From NCBI RefSeq assembly GCF_004403185.1, contig NZ_SOHJ01000004.1, forward strand, positions 310,001 to 374,000: a DNA stretch of 64,000 nucleotides, read 5' to 3'. Shown here piece by piece: positions 10,556 through 19,558 of the stretch. This DNA is from Cryobacterium suzukii (lineage in GTDB: Bacteria > Actinomycetota > Actinomycetes > Actinomycetales > Microbacteriaceae). A model generated the notes under the pieces. It worked only from the letters and a program-made list of their open reading frames with translations. It was not told the DNA's origin and made no database searches. Both the position numbers and the translations under genes were made by a program. Position 1 is the stretch's first letter. Every line of letters begins with the position of its first letter.

Positions 10556-11440
10556 ATGGATATTATTCAGGACCATAACGGTGTCCCAGCAACGCACGGA
10601 CGAGCCCTCGTCAATGGCGTCCGGCTGCACTACGTCGTCGCCGGGCAGGGCGAGCCGCTGTTTCTGCTGCACGGCGTACCCAAGACGTCATACCATTGGC
10701 GTCGCGTAATTCCCCTTCTGACGCCCTACTACACCGTCATCGCGCCAGACCTGCGCGGTCTCGGTGACTCGGAACATCCCAAAAACGGTTTCGACATGAA
10801 GAACATGGCTGAGGACATCGCGCAGTTGGCCACCCACCTTGGATACGACACGTTCAACCTGGTTGGCGAGGACTGGGGGGCATCAACTGCCTACCAAGTT
10901 GCCTCTCAGTATCCGGACCGAGTCAAGAAGCTCGTCTTCCAGGAGATGATCCTGCCAGGGTTCGGCCTCGAAGACTACTCATTCCTGACCCGCAAGAATG
11001 TCAGCACCTATGTCTGGCTGTGGCACATCAACTTCTATAGCGTGCCGGACTTTCCCGAGTTCCTCATCACCGGCAAGGAGAGGGAATACTTCAATTACTT
11101 CATCAAGCACGAGGCACACAACCCCCAGGCGATCACGCCCGATGCGCTCGACGAATATGTACGGTGCTACTCCTCGCCCGGTGGGCTCCGCAGCATGTTG
11201 GAGATTTACCGCGCGACACTCGACGACGCGGACCAGAACCACGAATCCGCCAAAACCAAACTGAAGATGCCCGTCCTCGCTGTCGGGAGTGAGTACTTCA
11301 TCGGTGAGGACAACGAACGCCAGATGCGCCAGGTGGCAGAGGACGTGCGGGCCGTCATCCTCCCATGGGGCCACCAACTCGCAGAGGAAGATCCAGAGGC
11401 ATTGGCTGCTGCGTACCTGGATTTCTTCGGGAGATTATGA
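10556..11440 (+). CDS. Alpha/beta hydrolase, epoxide hydrolase / dehalogenase type
   Basis: 294 residues. HGVPKT is the oxyanion segment and RGLGDSEHP is typical of epoxide hydrolases. The nucleophile elbow GEDWGA carries Asp rather than Ser, which places it with epoxide hydrolases and haloacid/fluoroacetate dehalogenases rather than esterases. The C-terminal His lies in WGHQLAEEDPEAL and a second acid probably in GSEYFIGED. The substrate is unknown. It lies 206 nt after the sugar operon proper, and its link to sugar use is only positional. Confidence 0.82.
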   Translation: MDIIQDHNGVPATHGRALVNGVRLHYVVAGQGEPLFLLHGVPKTSYHWRRVIPLLTPYYTVIAPDLRGLGDSEHPKNGFDMKNMAEDIAQLATHLGYDTFNLVGEDWGASTAYQVASQYPDRVKKLVFQEMILPGFGLEDYSFLTRKNVSTYVWLWHINFYSVPDFPEFLITGKEREYFNYFIKHEAHNPQAITPDALDEYVRCYSSPGGLRSMLEIYRATLDDADQNHESAKTKLKMPVLAVGSEYFIGEDNERQMRQVAEDVRAVILPWGHQLAEEDPEALAAAYLDFFGRL

Positions 11441-11498
11441 TCGCTGCCATATCGCTGAGCAAAAAACGATAATGACGTCGGAAAGGACAAATCAGATT

Positions 11499-12629
11499 AT
11501 GGCCGTACCAGAAAGCCCAGGAACTCGCTTCTTCACCGTTGCGCAGAGCTCAACCGGATCATGGAGCTTCATTGATCCCGAGGGAAAGCCGTTCGTGTCC
11601 CTCGGTGTGAACCATATCGACGACTCTGATTTGCGATATCCCCACAATGTCGACGTGTGGAATGAAAGATATGGATCTCGGCAGAAATGGGAACAGGGCG
11701 TTGTCGCAGACTTGCAGTCGCTGAACTTCAACACCATCGGTTGGACAAGTCAGTACATCAGCGGGGGGTGGGGCGAGGCGCTCGACTGGTTCGGTGACCC
11801 CGTCGATCTTGGCCACTCGCATCCGTGGCCCGATCGCGACCTGCTCGAGGCGGGTATGCCCTATGTCGTGCAGCTCCGGGTGCAGGAAATCGAAGACTGG
11901 AATGGCCACCCCGCATACCGCGACGTGTACGGCGAAGACTTCGCCAAGTATGCGGACTGGCTCGCGCGACGAATGACTTCGGATCACAAAGACAGCTCAA
12001 ACCTCATCGGATACTTCCTTGTCGACATCCCCGGGTGGCTCCCCCACGCGGCGGGACAGTTCTGGCCAGGCTTCGACGGCCTGTCCACGCAGGAGCACGA
12101 CGCCAAGTTGTACGACGTGGCACAGCAGTATTACAAGACAATCACCGAGGCCATTCGTCGCTATGACCCAAACCACTTGAACTTGGGCGACCGCTATAAC
12201 GGCAACAAGGGCATCCCCGAAGCGGTGCTCCGCGCGATGACCGATTATGTTGACGTTCTTTCCGTGCAGTATTTCACTGGAAAATCCCCGGAGGAATACG
12301 CGACGATGATCGGTGATCTCCGCAATTGGCAGCAGCTCACTGGCAAGCCCGTCCTGATCGCCGATATCGGCAATTGGGTGTCTACTGCGATGAATCCACA
12401 CCGTACCAGCGACATGGAAACGCACGAGGAGCGCGGCCAGGACTATGCGAATGGTCTGGCAACGATCATGCAGGAGCCTTGGATCATCGGCTGGCATTGG
12501 TGTGGCTACATCGAAAATCTGGGTCGCGGCTGGGGAATCAAGGATCCCCAGGACAATTTCTACACGGATATGACAGACCCTATGCGCGCAGCCAACGCCG
12601 CCGCACAGACCACCATCGCCGATCGCTAA
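11499..12629 (+). CDS. Glycoside-hydrolase-like (agarase-like, GH-A clan) protein
   Basis: About 376 residues. The beginning, WSFIDPEGKPFVSLGVNHI, matches the entry strand of agarase-like glycoside hydrolases. A (beta/alpha)8 pattern follows with LNFNTIGWTS, YVVQLRVQEIEDW, LIGYFLVDIPGW, HLNLGDRYNG, VDVLSVQYFTG, PVLIADIGNW and IIGWHWCGY. No signal peptide is seen, so it would act inside the cell. ATG 11499 is preferred because GAAAGGA precedes it; ATG 11472 in the same frame has no ribosome site. The catalytic glutamates cannot be assigned with confidence: several strand ends carry Asp instead. Confidence 0.65.
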   Translation: MAVPESPGTRFFTVAQSSTGSWSFIDPEGKPFVSLGVNHIDDSDLRYPHNVDVWNERYGSRQKWEQGVVADLQSLNFNTIGWTSQYISGGWGEALDWFGDPVDLGHSHPWPDRDLLEAGMPYVVQLRVQEIEDWNGHPAYRDVYGEDFAKYADWLARRMTSDHKDSSNLIGYFLVDIPGWLPHAAGQFWPGFDGLSTQEHDAKLYDVAQQYYKTITEAIRRYDPNHLNLGDRYNGNKGIPEAVLRAMTDYVDVLSVQYFTGKSPEEYATMIGDLRNWQQLTGKPVLIADIGNWVSTAMNPHRTSDMETHEERGQDYANGLATIMQEPWIIGWHWCGYIENLGRGWGIKDPQDNFYTDMTDPMRAANAAAQTTIADR

Positions 12630-12668
12630 ATCGAAACTTGGAGCACAGCACCAGAAACAGACAGATGA

Positions 12669-12854
12669 CTCTTTGCAGGAAGAGTGCAGTCGGGTTGGGC
12701 GCGCCGTTGGGACGACGGCCCGATTTCGGTGGAGTGGGAGGATGCGGGAATGGATCGCCTGATCGGAGCACCGGAGGCGCTCGCCTTCCTGCGCTCGCTG
12801 GTCTTTGACGCTCCGACTGCCGCGTTCGATGCTGCCTTCAGCACGCGCCGCTGA
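12669..12854 (+). pseudogene. 3' remnant of a sugar isomerase/epimerase-family gene
   Basis: In frame from about 12714 to the TGA at 12852 the translation [16 protein letters not shown], then EALAFLRS and FDAAFSTRR, parallels the C-terminus of the enzyme encoded at 9013 ([15 protein letters not shown], then FDAAFTNQ). Nothing upstream of 12669 continues the family and an in-frame TGA lies at 12666. It is the tail of a lost paralogue, so the cluster once held another copy or was inserted next to one. Confidence 0.8.
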
Positions 12855-13017
12855 CAACCCGAATCCGCTAGTCAACTCTCGACGACCATGCGCCGTTCTC
12901 TGCCCGCAGGCGGGTCTGCTCCCAGCCAGTCTGAACCGCAGCGTTAAGCAGGGCCGCTAACGTCGTAGACATCGGCTGTTTCGGCAGCACAGCGACGAAC
13001 GAATGGTGAACTCCCGC

Positions 13018-13899
13018 ATGAGCACTTCCGGCCAGGCCCGACCGCCCAAAAAAGACCGCCGCGAGGAAGCCCGCGAAACCGCGCGCCTCATGCGTGCCGA
13101 GCAAGCGAAGCGGGATAAACGCCGTCGCCTCTTCCTGCGCGGCGGCATCGGTATCGGCCTGCTCGCCGTGGTCGCCATCGTGACCCTCGTCGTCGTGAAC
13201 AACGTCAGTGCACCCGCGGCGCCAGGACCGGCCAACATGGCCAGTGACGGCATCCTACTCGGCAGCGACGGCACCACGGTCTCCGCTGCCACGTCGGCCG
13301 CTCTCGAAGCGGATGCCGACCCCATCGCGACCGACCAGAGCGCGCTCGCCGACACGGCCAACATCGTGATGTACGTCGACTACCTCTGCCCCATTTGCGG
13401 CGATTTCGAGGCCACCAACGGCGAACAGATCACGAGCTGGGTCACCGCCGGCAACGCCACGGTTGAGATCCACCCGATCTCCATTCTCGACCGGCTGTCG
13501 TCGGGCACGAAGTACGCCACGCGTGCCGCCAACGCCGCCGCCTGTGTGGCTGACTTCGACCCCAATAAATTCCTCGACTTCAACACGGCTATGTTCGCGG
13601 AACAGCCGGCCGAGAACACGACCGGCCTCTCGGATGCCGAGCTGACCGCACTCGTGGATGGGGCAGGAGCAACCTCCCCCGAGGTTGCCAGTTGCATCGC
13701 CGATCAGACCTACTCCGGCTGGGTCGAAGCGTCGACGCAGCGCGCGCTCGATGGGCCCATCCCCAACTCCGACATTGAACAAGTCAAGGGAACCCCCACC
13801 GTGCTGGTGAACGGCGTGAAGTACACCGGTTCCAACTCCGACGCCGCCGCGTTCGAGGCGTTCGTTACCGCACAGATGACCGCTGCGCCCGGCGAGTAG
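13018..13899 (+). CDS. Membrane-anchored DsbA-like thiol oxidoreductase
   Basis: 293 residues. A basic cytoplasmic head (KKDRREEAR region) is followed by one membrane helix, IGIGLLAVVAIVTLVVVNNV. An extracytoplasmic thioredoxin-like domain follows with the CPIC active site in VDYLCPICGDFE and the cis-Pro loop VKGTPTVLVNG. It is expected to form or exchange disulfides outside the membrane. ATG 13003 would add five residues. It is a single gene between the sugar remnant and the fluoride genes. Confidence 0.85.
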   Translation: MSTSGQARPPKKDRREEARETARLMRAEQAKRDKRRRLFLRGGIGIGLLAVVAIVTLVVVNNVSAPAAPGPANMASDGILLGSDGTTVSAATSAALEADADPIATDQSALADTANIVMYVDYLCPICGDFEATNGEQITSWVTAGNATVEIHPISILDRLSSGTKYATRAANAAACVADFDPNKFLDFNTAMFAEQPAENTTGLSDAELTALVDGAGATSPEVASCIADQTYSGWVEASTQRALDGPIPNSDIEQVKGTPTVLVNGVKYTGSNSDAAAFEAFVTAQMTAAPGE

Positions 13900-13998
13900 C
13901 CCGCCGGCTTCTTCACGGCGCCGCGGGAGTTGCGCCGCTGCGCGGGAGGCGAAACTCCCGCGCACTGGCGCAGGTCCAGCGCCACGGGCGCGCGGGTG

Positions 13999-14379
13999 CT
14001 AGCCGAGCGTGAGCCCGGCCCAGAGACCAAACGCGGCCGCGATAACGGATGCCGCCAGCATGCCGATTCCGTTGGCCAGCGCGGCCAGATACCGGTGCGC
14101 CTGGGCCAGCCGCACGGTCTCGAAACTGGCCGTGCTGAACGTCGTGTACCCGCCGAGCAGGCCGACGCCGAGCACGAGGCTCCACTCCGGCGCGAGCAGG
14201 TGGTTCATGGCGAGGCCGGTGATAAGACCGAGCAGCAGCGAGCCGCTCACATTGATGACCGTGGTGCCGTACGGAAACGCGTCACCGAGACGGGCCCGCA
14301 CGAGGCCGTCCAGAAATAGGCGGGCGGACGCGCCCAGTCCGCCAGCCGCAGCGACGGCCAAGAACAGGAGCGGGGTCAT
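13999..14379 (-). CDS. crcB2: Fluoride channel FluC/CrcB, second subunit
   Basis: 126 residues with four membrane segments. The conserved segments GGLGASARLFLDG, FPYGTTVINVSGSLLLG (Asn region of the pore) and LGGYTTFSTASFETVRL (Phe box and TTFST) are present. It exports fluoride passively. Its ATG overlaps the stop of the first fluC gene (ATGA), so two different subunits are coexpressed, as in Gram-positive bacteria with heterodimeric FluC. Confidence 0.95.
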   Translation of the reverse strand: MTPLLFLAVAAAGGLGASARLFLDGLVRARLGDAFPYGTTVINVSGSLLLGLITGLAMNHLLAPEWSLVLGVGLLGGYTTFSTASFETVRLAQAHRYLAALANGIGMLAASVIAAAFGLWAGLTLG

Positions 14380-14855
14380 CCGTTCTCCTCCCCTTGAGCG
14401 GATGCGCCGCCACCGTTCGCGCGCCGGTGCAGCGCCGCGCCCAGCGCGACTCCGAGCCAGGTAGCGAGGCCGCCGAGTAGTACCGTGCCCAGCGCATAGC
14501 CAATGGTCGCTCCAATGGCGCCGCCGTGAAGGAGCAGTGCGCTGTCCGTGGCGAGGGCGCTGTAGGTCGTGAATCCGCCGAGCAGGCCGGTACCGAGCAG
14601 CAGGCGCGCGGTGCGGCGGCCGCCGGCGTCGGGTCCGCGGCGCACGAGCGCTTCGAGCAGCAGCCCGAGCAGCAGGGCTCCAAGCACGTTGATGCCGACG
14701 GTAGCCAGCGGCAGGTCGGCGCCCGCAGCAAGATCGACCGGCGGCAGCAGCAGCCCGAGCGCTTGGCGGAGGGCTGTGCCCACGGTTCCGCCGAGAAAGA
14801 CGAGGCCAAGGTAGCGCCAGCTCAGGTGTACGGCTCGTGGCGTGTTCGTGGCGAT
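14376..14855 (-). CDS. crcB1: Fluoride channel FluC/CrcB, first subunit, apparent ATC start
   Basis: The channel domain is clear: RYLGLVFLGGTVGTALRQ, LATVGINVLGALLLG and GTGLLGGFTTYSALATDS. The only standard start in frame, GTG at 14783, would delete about half of the first helix. Read from ATC at 14855 the N-terminus is MATNTPRAVHLSWRYLG (with ATC read as Met). CAGGTAGG stands at the right distance upstream. So either an AUC codon starts translation, or an ATG has mutated or been misread. The C-terminus has a short polar extension. A fluoride riboswitch lies just upstream. Confidence 0.85.
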   Translation of the reverse strand: MATNTPRAVHLSWRYLGLVFLGGTVGTALRQALGLLLPPVDLAAGADLPLATVGINVLGALLLGLLLEALVRRGPDAGGRRTARLLLGTGLLGGFTTYSALATDSALLLHGGAIGATIGYALGTVLLGGLATWLGVALGAALHRRANGGGASAQGEENG

Positions 14856-14871
14856 GGTTCACCTACCTGTT

Positions 14872-14936
14872 GCACTCAGCAGGAACCATTAGCGCGGGCA
14901 GTTTGAGCGGATGCTCGGGCGGGATCCATCGCCGTG
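14872..14936 (-). ncRNA. Fluoride riboswitch (crcB motif)
   Basis: On the minus strand the leader reads GGCGATGGATCCCGCC, a variable hairpin, AAACTGCCC, then CTAATGG and TTCCTGCT. This is the order of conserved blocks in the crcB motif: the GGCGATG ... CCGCC pseudoknot stem, AAACTGCCC, then (G/A)ATGG and CCTGCT/CCTACT. It ends some 5-15 nt before the ribosome site of the first fluC gene, so control of translation or of early termination is plausible. It was recognised by motif, not by covariance scoring. Confidence 0.82.
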
Positions 14937-15038
14937 GCCAGAATACACGCCCCATCGGTGGACTTCTCGAAGACAAGCGGTCACGAATGATCGAGCAGGA
15001 CGAACGGATGCTGCCGCCCGAGCAGACCAGACTCTGCG

Positions 15039-15419
15039 TCAGACCGCGGCGAGCACTCCGGCGACGGATTCGAGAGAGCCGGGAACCATGCTGTAGTACG
15101 ACCAGGTTCCCCGCTTGACCCGAGTGAGAAACCCCGCGTCGACGAGAACCTTGAGATGGTGGGAGATGGTCGGCTGGCTCAACGTGAGCTGGTCGGTCAG
15201 GTCGCAGACGCAGGCCTCGGCGTCGGCGTGGGCGGCCACGATCGAGATGATGCGCAGCCGCGCCGGGTCGGCGAGCGCCTTGAGTGAGCGGGCCAGGGAG
15301 TCCGCGCGTTCGGGGGCGATGGCCGCGCGCGCCGACGGAGAGGAGCAGGCGGCATCCGCTTGGCCATAGGCGACTCCGCGGGAAATGTCGGTCAGGGGCA
15401 GGGTCTGGGTAAACGTCAT
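15039..15419 (-). CDS. arsR: ArsR-family arsenite-responsive repressor
   Basis: 126 residues from ATG 15419, which has AGGAGG upstream. The winged helix includes LSQPTISHHLKVLVDAGFL. The metal site ACVCDL just before the recognition helix is the classical As(III) CxC motif. It is divergent from the arsenite exporter at 15539, and the shared region carries inverted repeats at 15444-15490. It should release DNA on arsenite binding. Confidence 0.92.
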   Translation of the reverse strand: MTFTQTLPLTDISRGVAYGQADAACSSPSARAAIAPERADSLARSLKALADPARLRIISIVAAHADAEACVCDLTDQLTLSQPTISHHLKVLVDAGFLTRVKRGTWSYYSMVPGSLESVAGVLAAV

Positions 15420-15438
15420 CTGAACACATCCTCCTTGG

Positions 15439-15490
15439 ATTGACATTGGTCGATGCAATGTCCTAGCGTTAGCATCGACAACGATCAATG
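15439..15490. promoter_or_regulatory. Candidate ArsR operator between arsR and arsB
   Basis: TCGATGC at 15450-15456 and its complement GCATCGA at 15472-15478 form an inverted repeat. The outer parts CATTGGTCG (15444) and CGATCAATG (15482) nearly extend it. TTGAC(A) and CAATG half-sites of this kind are common in ArsR operators. It covers both divergent promoters. Confidence 0.6.
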
Positions 15491-15538
15491 TTACCGCGGT
15501 TCGCCGTAACACACGCTGTCACAATTTTCTGGAGATTT

Positions 15539-16645
15539 GTGAGCAGCACAGCTATAGCACCCACCCGGCTCGGCGCGATGGACCGGCTGCTGCCGGTCTG
15601 GATTCTCGCCGCGATGGGCCTCGGCCTGCTGCTGGCCGTGTTCGTTCCGGCAGTCGGCGACGTACTCCACGCGTTCACCATCGGGTCGATCAGCGTGCCG
15701 ATCGCCATCGGACTGCTCGTCATGATGTACCCGGTGCTGGCCAAGGTGCGCTACACGGATGCCCGTGCCGTCGCCACCGACAAGCGCCTGCTGGTCTCAT
15801 CCCTGCTGCTGAACTGGCTGGTCGGGCCCGCGCTCATGTTTGCCCTGGCCTGGATTTTTCTGCCCGATCTTCCGGAATACCGCACCGGCCTCATCATCGT
15901 TGGCCTCGCCCGCTGCATCGCCATGGTGCTGATCTGGAACGACCTGGCCTGCGGTGACCGCGAAGCCGCCGCCTTCCTCGTTGCCGTGAACTCGGTCTTT
16001 CAGGTCGTCGCGTTCGGCGCCCTCGGCTGGTTCTACCTGCAAATACTGCCGGGCTGGCTCGGCCTGCCGACCACGAGCGCCGAGTTCTCGATCTGGGCGA
16101 TCACGGCGAGCGTGTTGGTGTTCCTCGGCATCCCACTGCTGGCCGGTTATCTGTCCCGTCGCCTCGGCGAGGCTCGCCGAGGCCGCGACTGGTACGAGTC
16201 CAAGTTTTTGCCCAGGGTCGGCCCGTTCGCCCTCTGGGGCCTCCTGTTCACGATCGTGATGCTGTTCGCCCTGCAGGGTCAGCAGGTCATCGACCACCCC
16301 GGCGACGTGGCACGCATCGCGCTGCCAATGCTGGTCTACTTTGCGGTGATGTTCCTGGTCGGGTTCCTGACCGGACGCCTGTTGCGCATGACCTACGAGC
16401 GCACCACGACGCTCGCCTTCACCGCCGCCGGCAACAACTTCGAGCTCGCCATCGCCGTCGCTATCGGAACTTTCGGCGCGCTCAGCGGCCAGGCCCTGGC
16501 CGGTATCGTCGGTCCGCTCATCGAGGTTCCGGCCCTCGTCGCCCTCGTCTACGTCGCGCTCTGGCTGAAACCGCGACTTTTCCCCGAACGGATGCCGGTG
16601 GCCGACTCGGCGCCGGCCGCAGCATCCGCTCGTACCCACGTCTAA
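15539..16645 (+). CDS. arsB: Arsenite efflux transporter, ACR3 family
   Basis: About 368 residues and ten membrane segments. GTG 15539 is chosen because GGAG precedes it and the first helix follows soon after (DRLLPVWILAAMGLGLLLAVF). The ACR3 signature is clear in SLLLNWLVGPALMF, GLARCIAMVLIWNDLACGD (Cys in the transport site) and FTAAGNNFELAIAVAIG. It extrudes arsenite by proton antiport. The arsenate reductase gene follows after 16 nt. Confidence 0.95.
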   Translation: MSSTAIAPTRLGAMDRLLPVWILAAMGLGLLLAVFVPAVGDVLHAFTIGSISVPIAIGLLVMMYPVLAKVRYTDARAVATDKRLLVSSLLLNWLVGPALMFALAWIFLPDLPEYRTGLIIVGLARCIAMVLIWNDLACGDREAAAFLVAVNSVFQVVAFGALGWFYLQILPGWLGLPTTSAEFSIWAITASVLVFLGIPLLAGYLSRRLGEARRGRDWYESKFLPRVGPFALWGLLFTIVMLFALQGQQVIDHPGDVARIALPMLVYFAVMFLVGFLTGRLLRMTYERTTTLAFTAAGNNFELAIAVAIGTFGALSGQALAGIVGPLIEVPALVALVYVALWLKPRLFPERMPVADSAPAAASARTHV

Positions 16646-16661
16646 ACGAAAGAAGACCCCA

Positions 16662-17060
16662 ATGAAACCCTCCGTACTGTTCGTCTGCGTGCACAACGCC
16701 GGCCGCTCACAGATGGCCGCCGGCTATCTCACCGCACTCGCGCAGGGACGAGTCGACGTGTTCTCGGCCGGCTCTGAACCGAAGGACCAGATCAACCCGG
16801 TGGCGATCGCCGCGATGGCCGAGGAAGGCATCGACATCGCCGGCAACGTGCCGAAGATTCTCACGACCGAGGCCGTCAAGCAGTCCGACGTCGTGATCAC
16901 CATGGGCTGCGGCGATGCCTGCCCGATCTTCCCCGGCAAGCGCTACGAGGACTGGCTGCTGGACGACCCGGCCGGCCAGGGCATCGAAAGCGTGCGCCCC
17001 ATTCGTGATGAGATCAAGGCACGCGTCGAGGCGCTCCTCGCCGAAATTCTGCCGGCCTGA
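16662..17060 (+). CDS. arsC: Arsenate reductase, low-molecular-weight phosphatase type
   Basis: 132 residues. The P-loop CVHNAGRSQMA holds the CX5R catalytic motif. TMGCGDACPIFPGKRYEDW carries the additional cysteines of thioredoxin-coupled reductases and DWLLDDPAGQ the general acid Asp. It reduces arsenate to arsenite, which the ACR3 protein exports. It is the last gene of the ars operon and is followed by palindromes from 17074. Confidence 0.95.
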   Translation: MKPSVLFVCVHNAGRSQMAAGYLTALAQGRVDVFSAGSEPKDQINPVAIAAMAEEGIDIAGNVPKILTTEAVKQSDVVITMGCGDACPIFPGKRYEDWLLDDPAGQGIESVRPIRDEIKARVEALLAEILPA

Positions 17061-17073
17061 GCCCCGCTCTTTC

Positions 17074-17154
17074 GGACGGGGCCCGGGCCCCGTCCACGGG
17101 CCCAGTTTATAAACTGGGCCCGCGGCCATAAGGTGGGCCCGGCGAGCGGATGCC
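17074..17154 (+). repeat. 81-bp repeat, left copy (inverted relative to 19451-19531)
   Basis: Contains two perfect palindromes: 22 bp at 17074-17095 (arms GGACGGGGCCC) and 24 bp at 17098-17121 (arms GGGCCCAGTTTA). ATAAGGTGGGCCCGG and CGAGCGGATGCC follow. The same 81 bases recur in inverted orientation at 19451-19531 with about ten differences. It lies between the converging arsC and cstR-like genes and may serve as a bidirectional terminator. Confidence 0.85.
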
Positions 17155-17172
17155 CCGGCCGTGCCGCCCCCG

Positions 17173-17739
<567 letters not shown>

Positions 17740-17743
<4 letters not shown>

Positions 17744-19392
17744 GCGAGGGCTCTTTCCAAAATGGGTGAGGTGACAGTTCCGGCGAGCCAGGTTCGGTAG
17801 CCGCCGTCGAGGTTGCGCACGTCGAATCCGTGCTGGGTGAGAATGCGGGCCGCGGTGTGGCCGCGCTGGCCGACCTGGCAGTGCACGATCAGCGGTACCT
17901 TCGGCAGGTCATCGAGCCGTTCGCGCAGGTCCTCGAGCGACACATTGAGCGCGCCGGGAATGCTGCCAGCGGCAAATTCCCCGGCCGAGCGCACGTCAAC
18001 GAGCACGGCGCCAGCAGCGCGGGCCTCCGCCAGCTCGTGCCACTGCAGGGTCATGCTGGTGCCCTGGGCCAGGTTCGAAGCCACATAGCCGAGCTGGTTG
18101 ATCGGGTCTTTCGCCGAGGCATACTGCGGCGCATAGGCGAGTTCCAGACGCGTTAAAGCGGATGCGCTCAGCCCCGCCGCCATCGCAACCGCGATCACAT
18201 CGATGCGCTTGTCCACTCCCTCACCGCCCACGATCTGGGCGCCGAGAATTGCATCTGTCGAGGCGTCGATGAGCAGCTTGATGGACATACCCTCCGCGCC
18301 GGGAAAATACCCCGCATGGTTGGCGGGGTGCGTGTGCGCGATCCGGTGGGCGCGCGAGGCCGCGACGAGTCGCTTCTCGTTCCAGCCGACCGTGGCCACG
18401 GTCAGGCCGAAGATCCCGACAATTCCGGCGCCGACGGCCGGGGCGGCCTGCTCGGGGGTGCCGGCGATACTGTCGGCGACCGAGCGTCCGTGGCGATTCG
18501 CGAGGCCGGCCATGGTGACGAGCGTGCCGGAGCCGCTGACGGCATCCGTTTTCTCGACGCCGTCGCCGACCGCGAAGATGAGCGGGTCGCTCGTGGCCTG
18601 CGTGCCGTCGACCCAGATGCCGCCGCTCTCGCCGATGCGGAGGCCAGCCCGCTCGGCGAGGGTCACGTCGGGGCGCACTCCGCTCGCGTCGATCACGAGG
18701 TCGGCGGACACTGTGGTTCCGTCGCTGAGCTCAACGCTGTTCCCGGAACCCCCGGTGACAGTGGTGTTCAGCCGCACATCGACGCCGCGTTCACGCAGCC
18801 GATCGAGCACGGGCGCAGCCATTTCGGGGTCGAGCGGAGTGAAGATCTGCGGCCCGCGCTGCACGAGCGTGACCTGCACGCCGCGGAGCACAAGGTTCTC
18901 GATGGCTTCGAGGCCGATGAATCCGCCGCCGATCACCACGGCGGATGCCGCGTCGGCCTGCGCCAGCACCGCGGTGATGTGGTCGACGTCGTCGACGGTG
19001 CGCAGGGTGTGGGTGGGAATGGTGCTGTCGCTTGTCCCGGAACGGGCCGAGGCGCCAGCGGCGAGCACGAGGCGGTCGTAGTGCTCGACGCTCTCTTCAT
19101 CGGTGAGCACATTGCGCACCGAGACGGTCTGGGCCGCACGGTCGATTTCTACGACCTCGGTGTCGATGCGCACGTCGAGCGCGAAGCGGGCCTCGAGGGA
19201 TTCAGGGGTCTGCAGCAGCAGTTCATCGCGATTACGGATGACTCCCCCCACGAAATACGGCAGGCCACAGTTCGCGAACGATACGTAGTGGCCACGCTCG
19301 AACACGATGATCTCGGCGCTCTCGTCGAGCCGGCGCAACCTGGTAGCCGCCGACATTCCGCCCGCAACTCCGCCTACGATGATGATTTTCAT
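17740..19392 (-). CDS. CoA-disulfide reductase fused to rhodanese (CoADR-Rhd)
   Basis: About 550 residues from ATG 19392 (GGAGG upstream). The FAD motif is GGVAGGMSAATRLRR. The single redox Cys42 lies in SFANCGLPYF, the arrangement of CoA-disulfide/persulfide reductases. NAD(P)H motif VVIGGGFIGLEAIE and flavin motif IFAVGDGVE follow. A C-terminal rhodanese domain has LVDVRSAGEFAAGSIPG and active Cys in HCQVGQRG. Such fusions reduce CoA persulfides or polysulfides. It is the first gene of the operon, preceded by the palindrome at 19411. Confidence 0.92.
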
Positions 19393-19410
19393 GTGTACCT
19401 CCGCACCAAA

Positions 19411-19428
19411 GATACCCCATGGGGTATC
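19411..19428. promoter_or_regulatory. Operator palindrome of the persulfide operon
   Basis: GATACCCCATGGGGTATC is a perfect 18-bp palindrome 18 bp upstream of the reductase start. It has the ATACCCC...GGGGTAT form of CsoR/CstR operators. The regulator encoded at the operon's end is the likely ligand. The CsoR operators at 22060 and 22090 resemble it but differ in the centre, so cross-recognition is a question. Confidence 0.75.
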
Positions 19429-19450
19429 TGCGCACAAGGCCGCGCGGCAC

Positions 19451-19531
19451 GGCATCCGCTCGCCGGGCCCACCTTATGAACGTGGGCCCAGTCTATAAAC
19501 TGGGCCCACGGTCGGGGCCAGGGCCCCGTCC
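19451..19531 (-). repeat. 81-bp repeat, right copy (inverted relative to 17074-17154)
   Basis: Reverse complement of the left copy with about ten substitutions. It retains a palindrome at 19482-19509 (GTGGGCCCAG arms, one mismatch at the centre) and a second imperfect one at 19510-19531. It lies between the copA 3' end and the persulfide operon promoter, where it could terminate copA transcription. Confidence 0.85.
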
Positions 19532-19558
19532 GCAAAACAAGACACACGCTGCCAGCGC

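Noticed and set aside
11289..11498. Extended N-terminus for the glycoside-hydrolase-like protein
   Set aside because: The upstream part of the frame overlaps the hydrolase gene out of frame, has no ribosome site and no family similarity.
13999..14862. One long 287-residue reading frame covering both fluoride channel genes
   Set aside because: Only its last 126 residues match FluC; the first part is the other fluC gene read out of frame.
19482..19509. Operator for the copper genes
   Set aside because: The palindrome lies at the 3' end of copA and belongs to the 81-bp repeat; the copper operators are clearly at 22060-22106.
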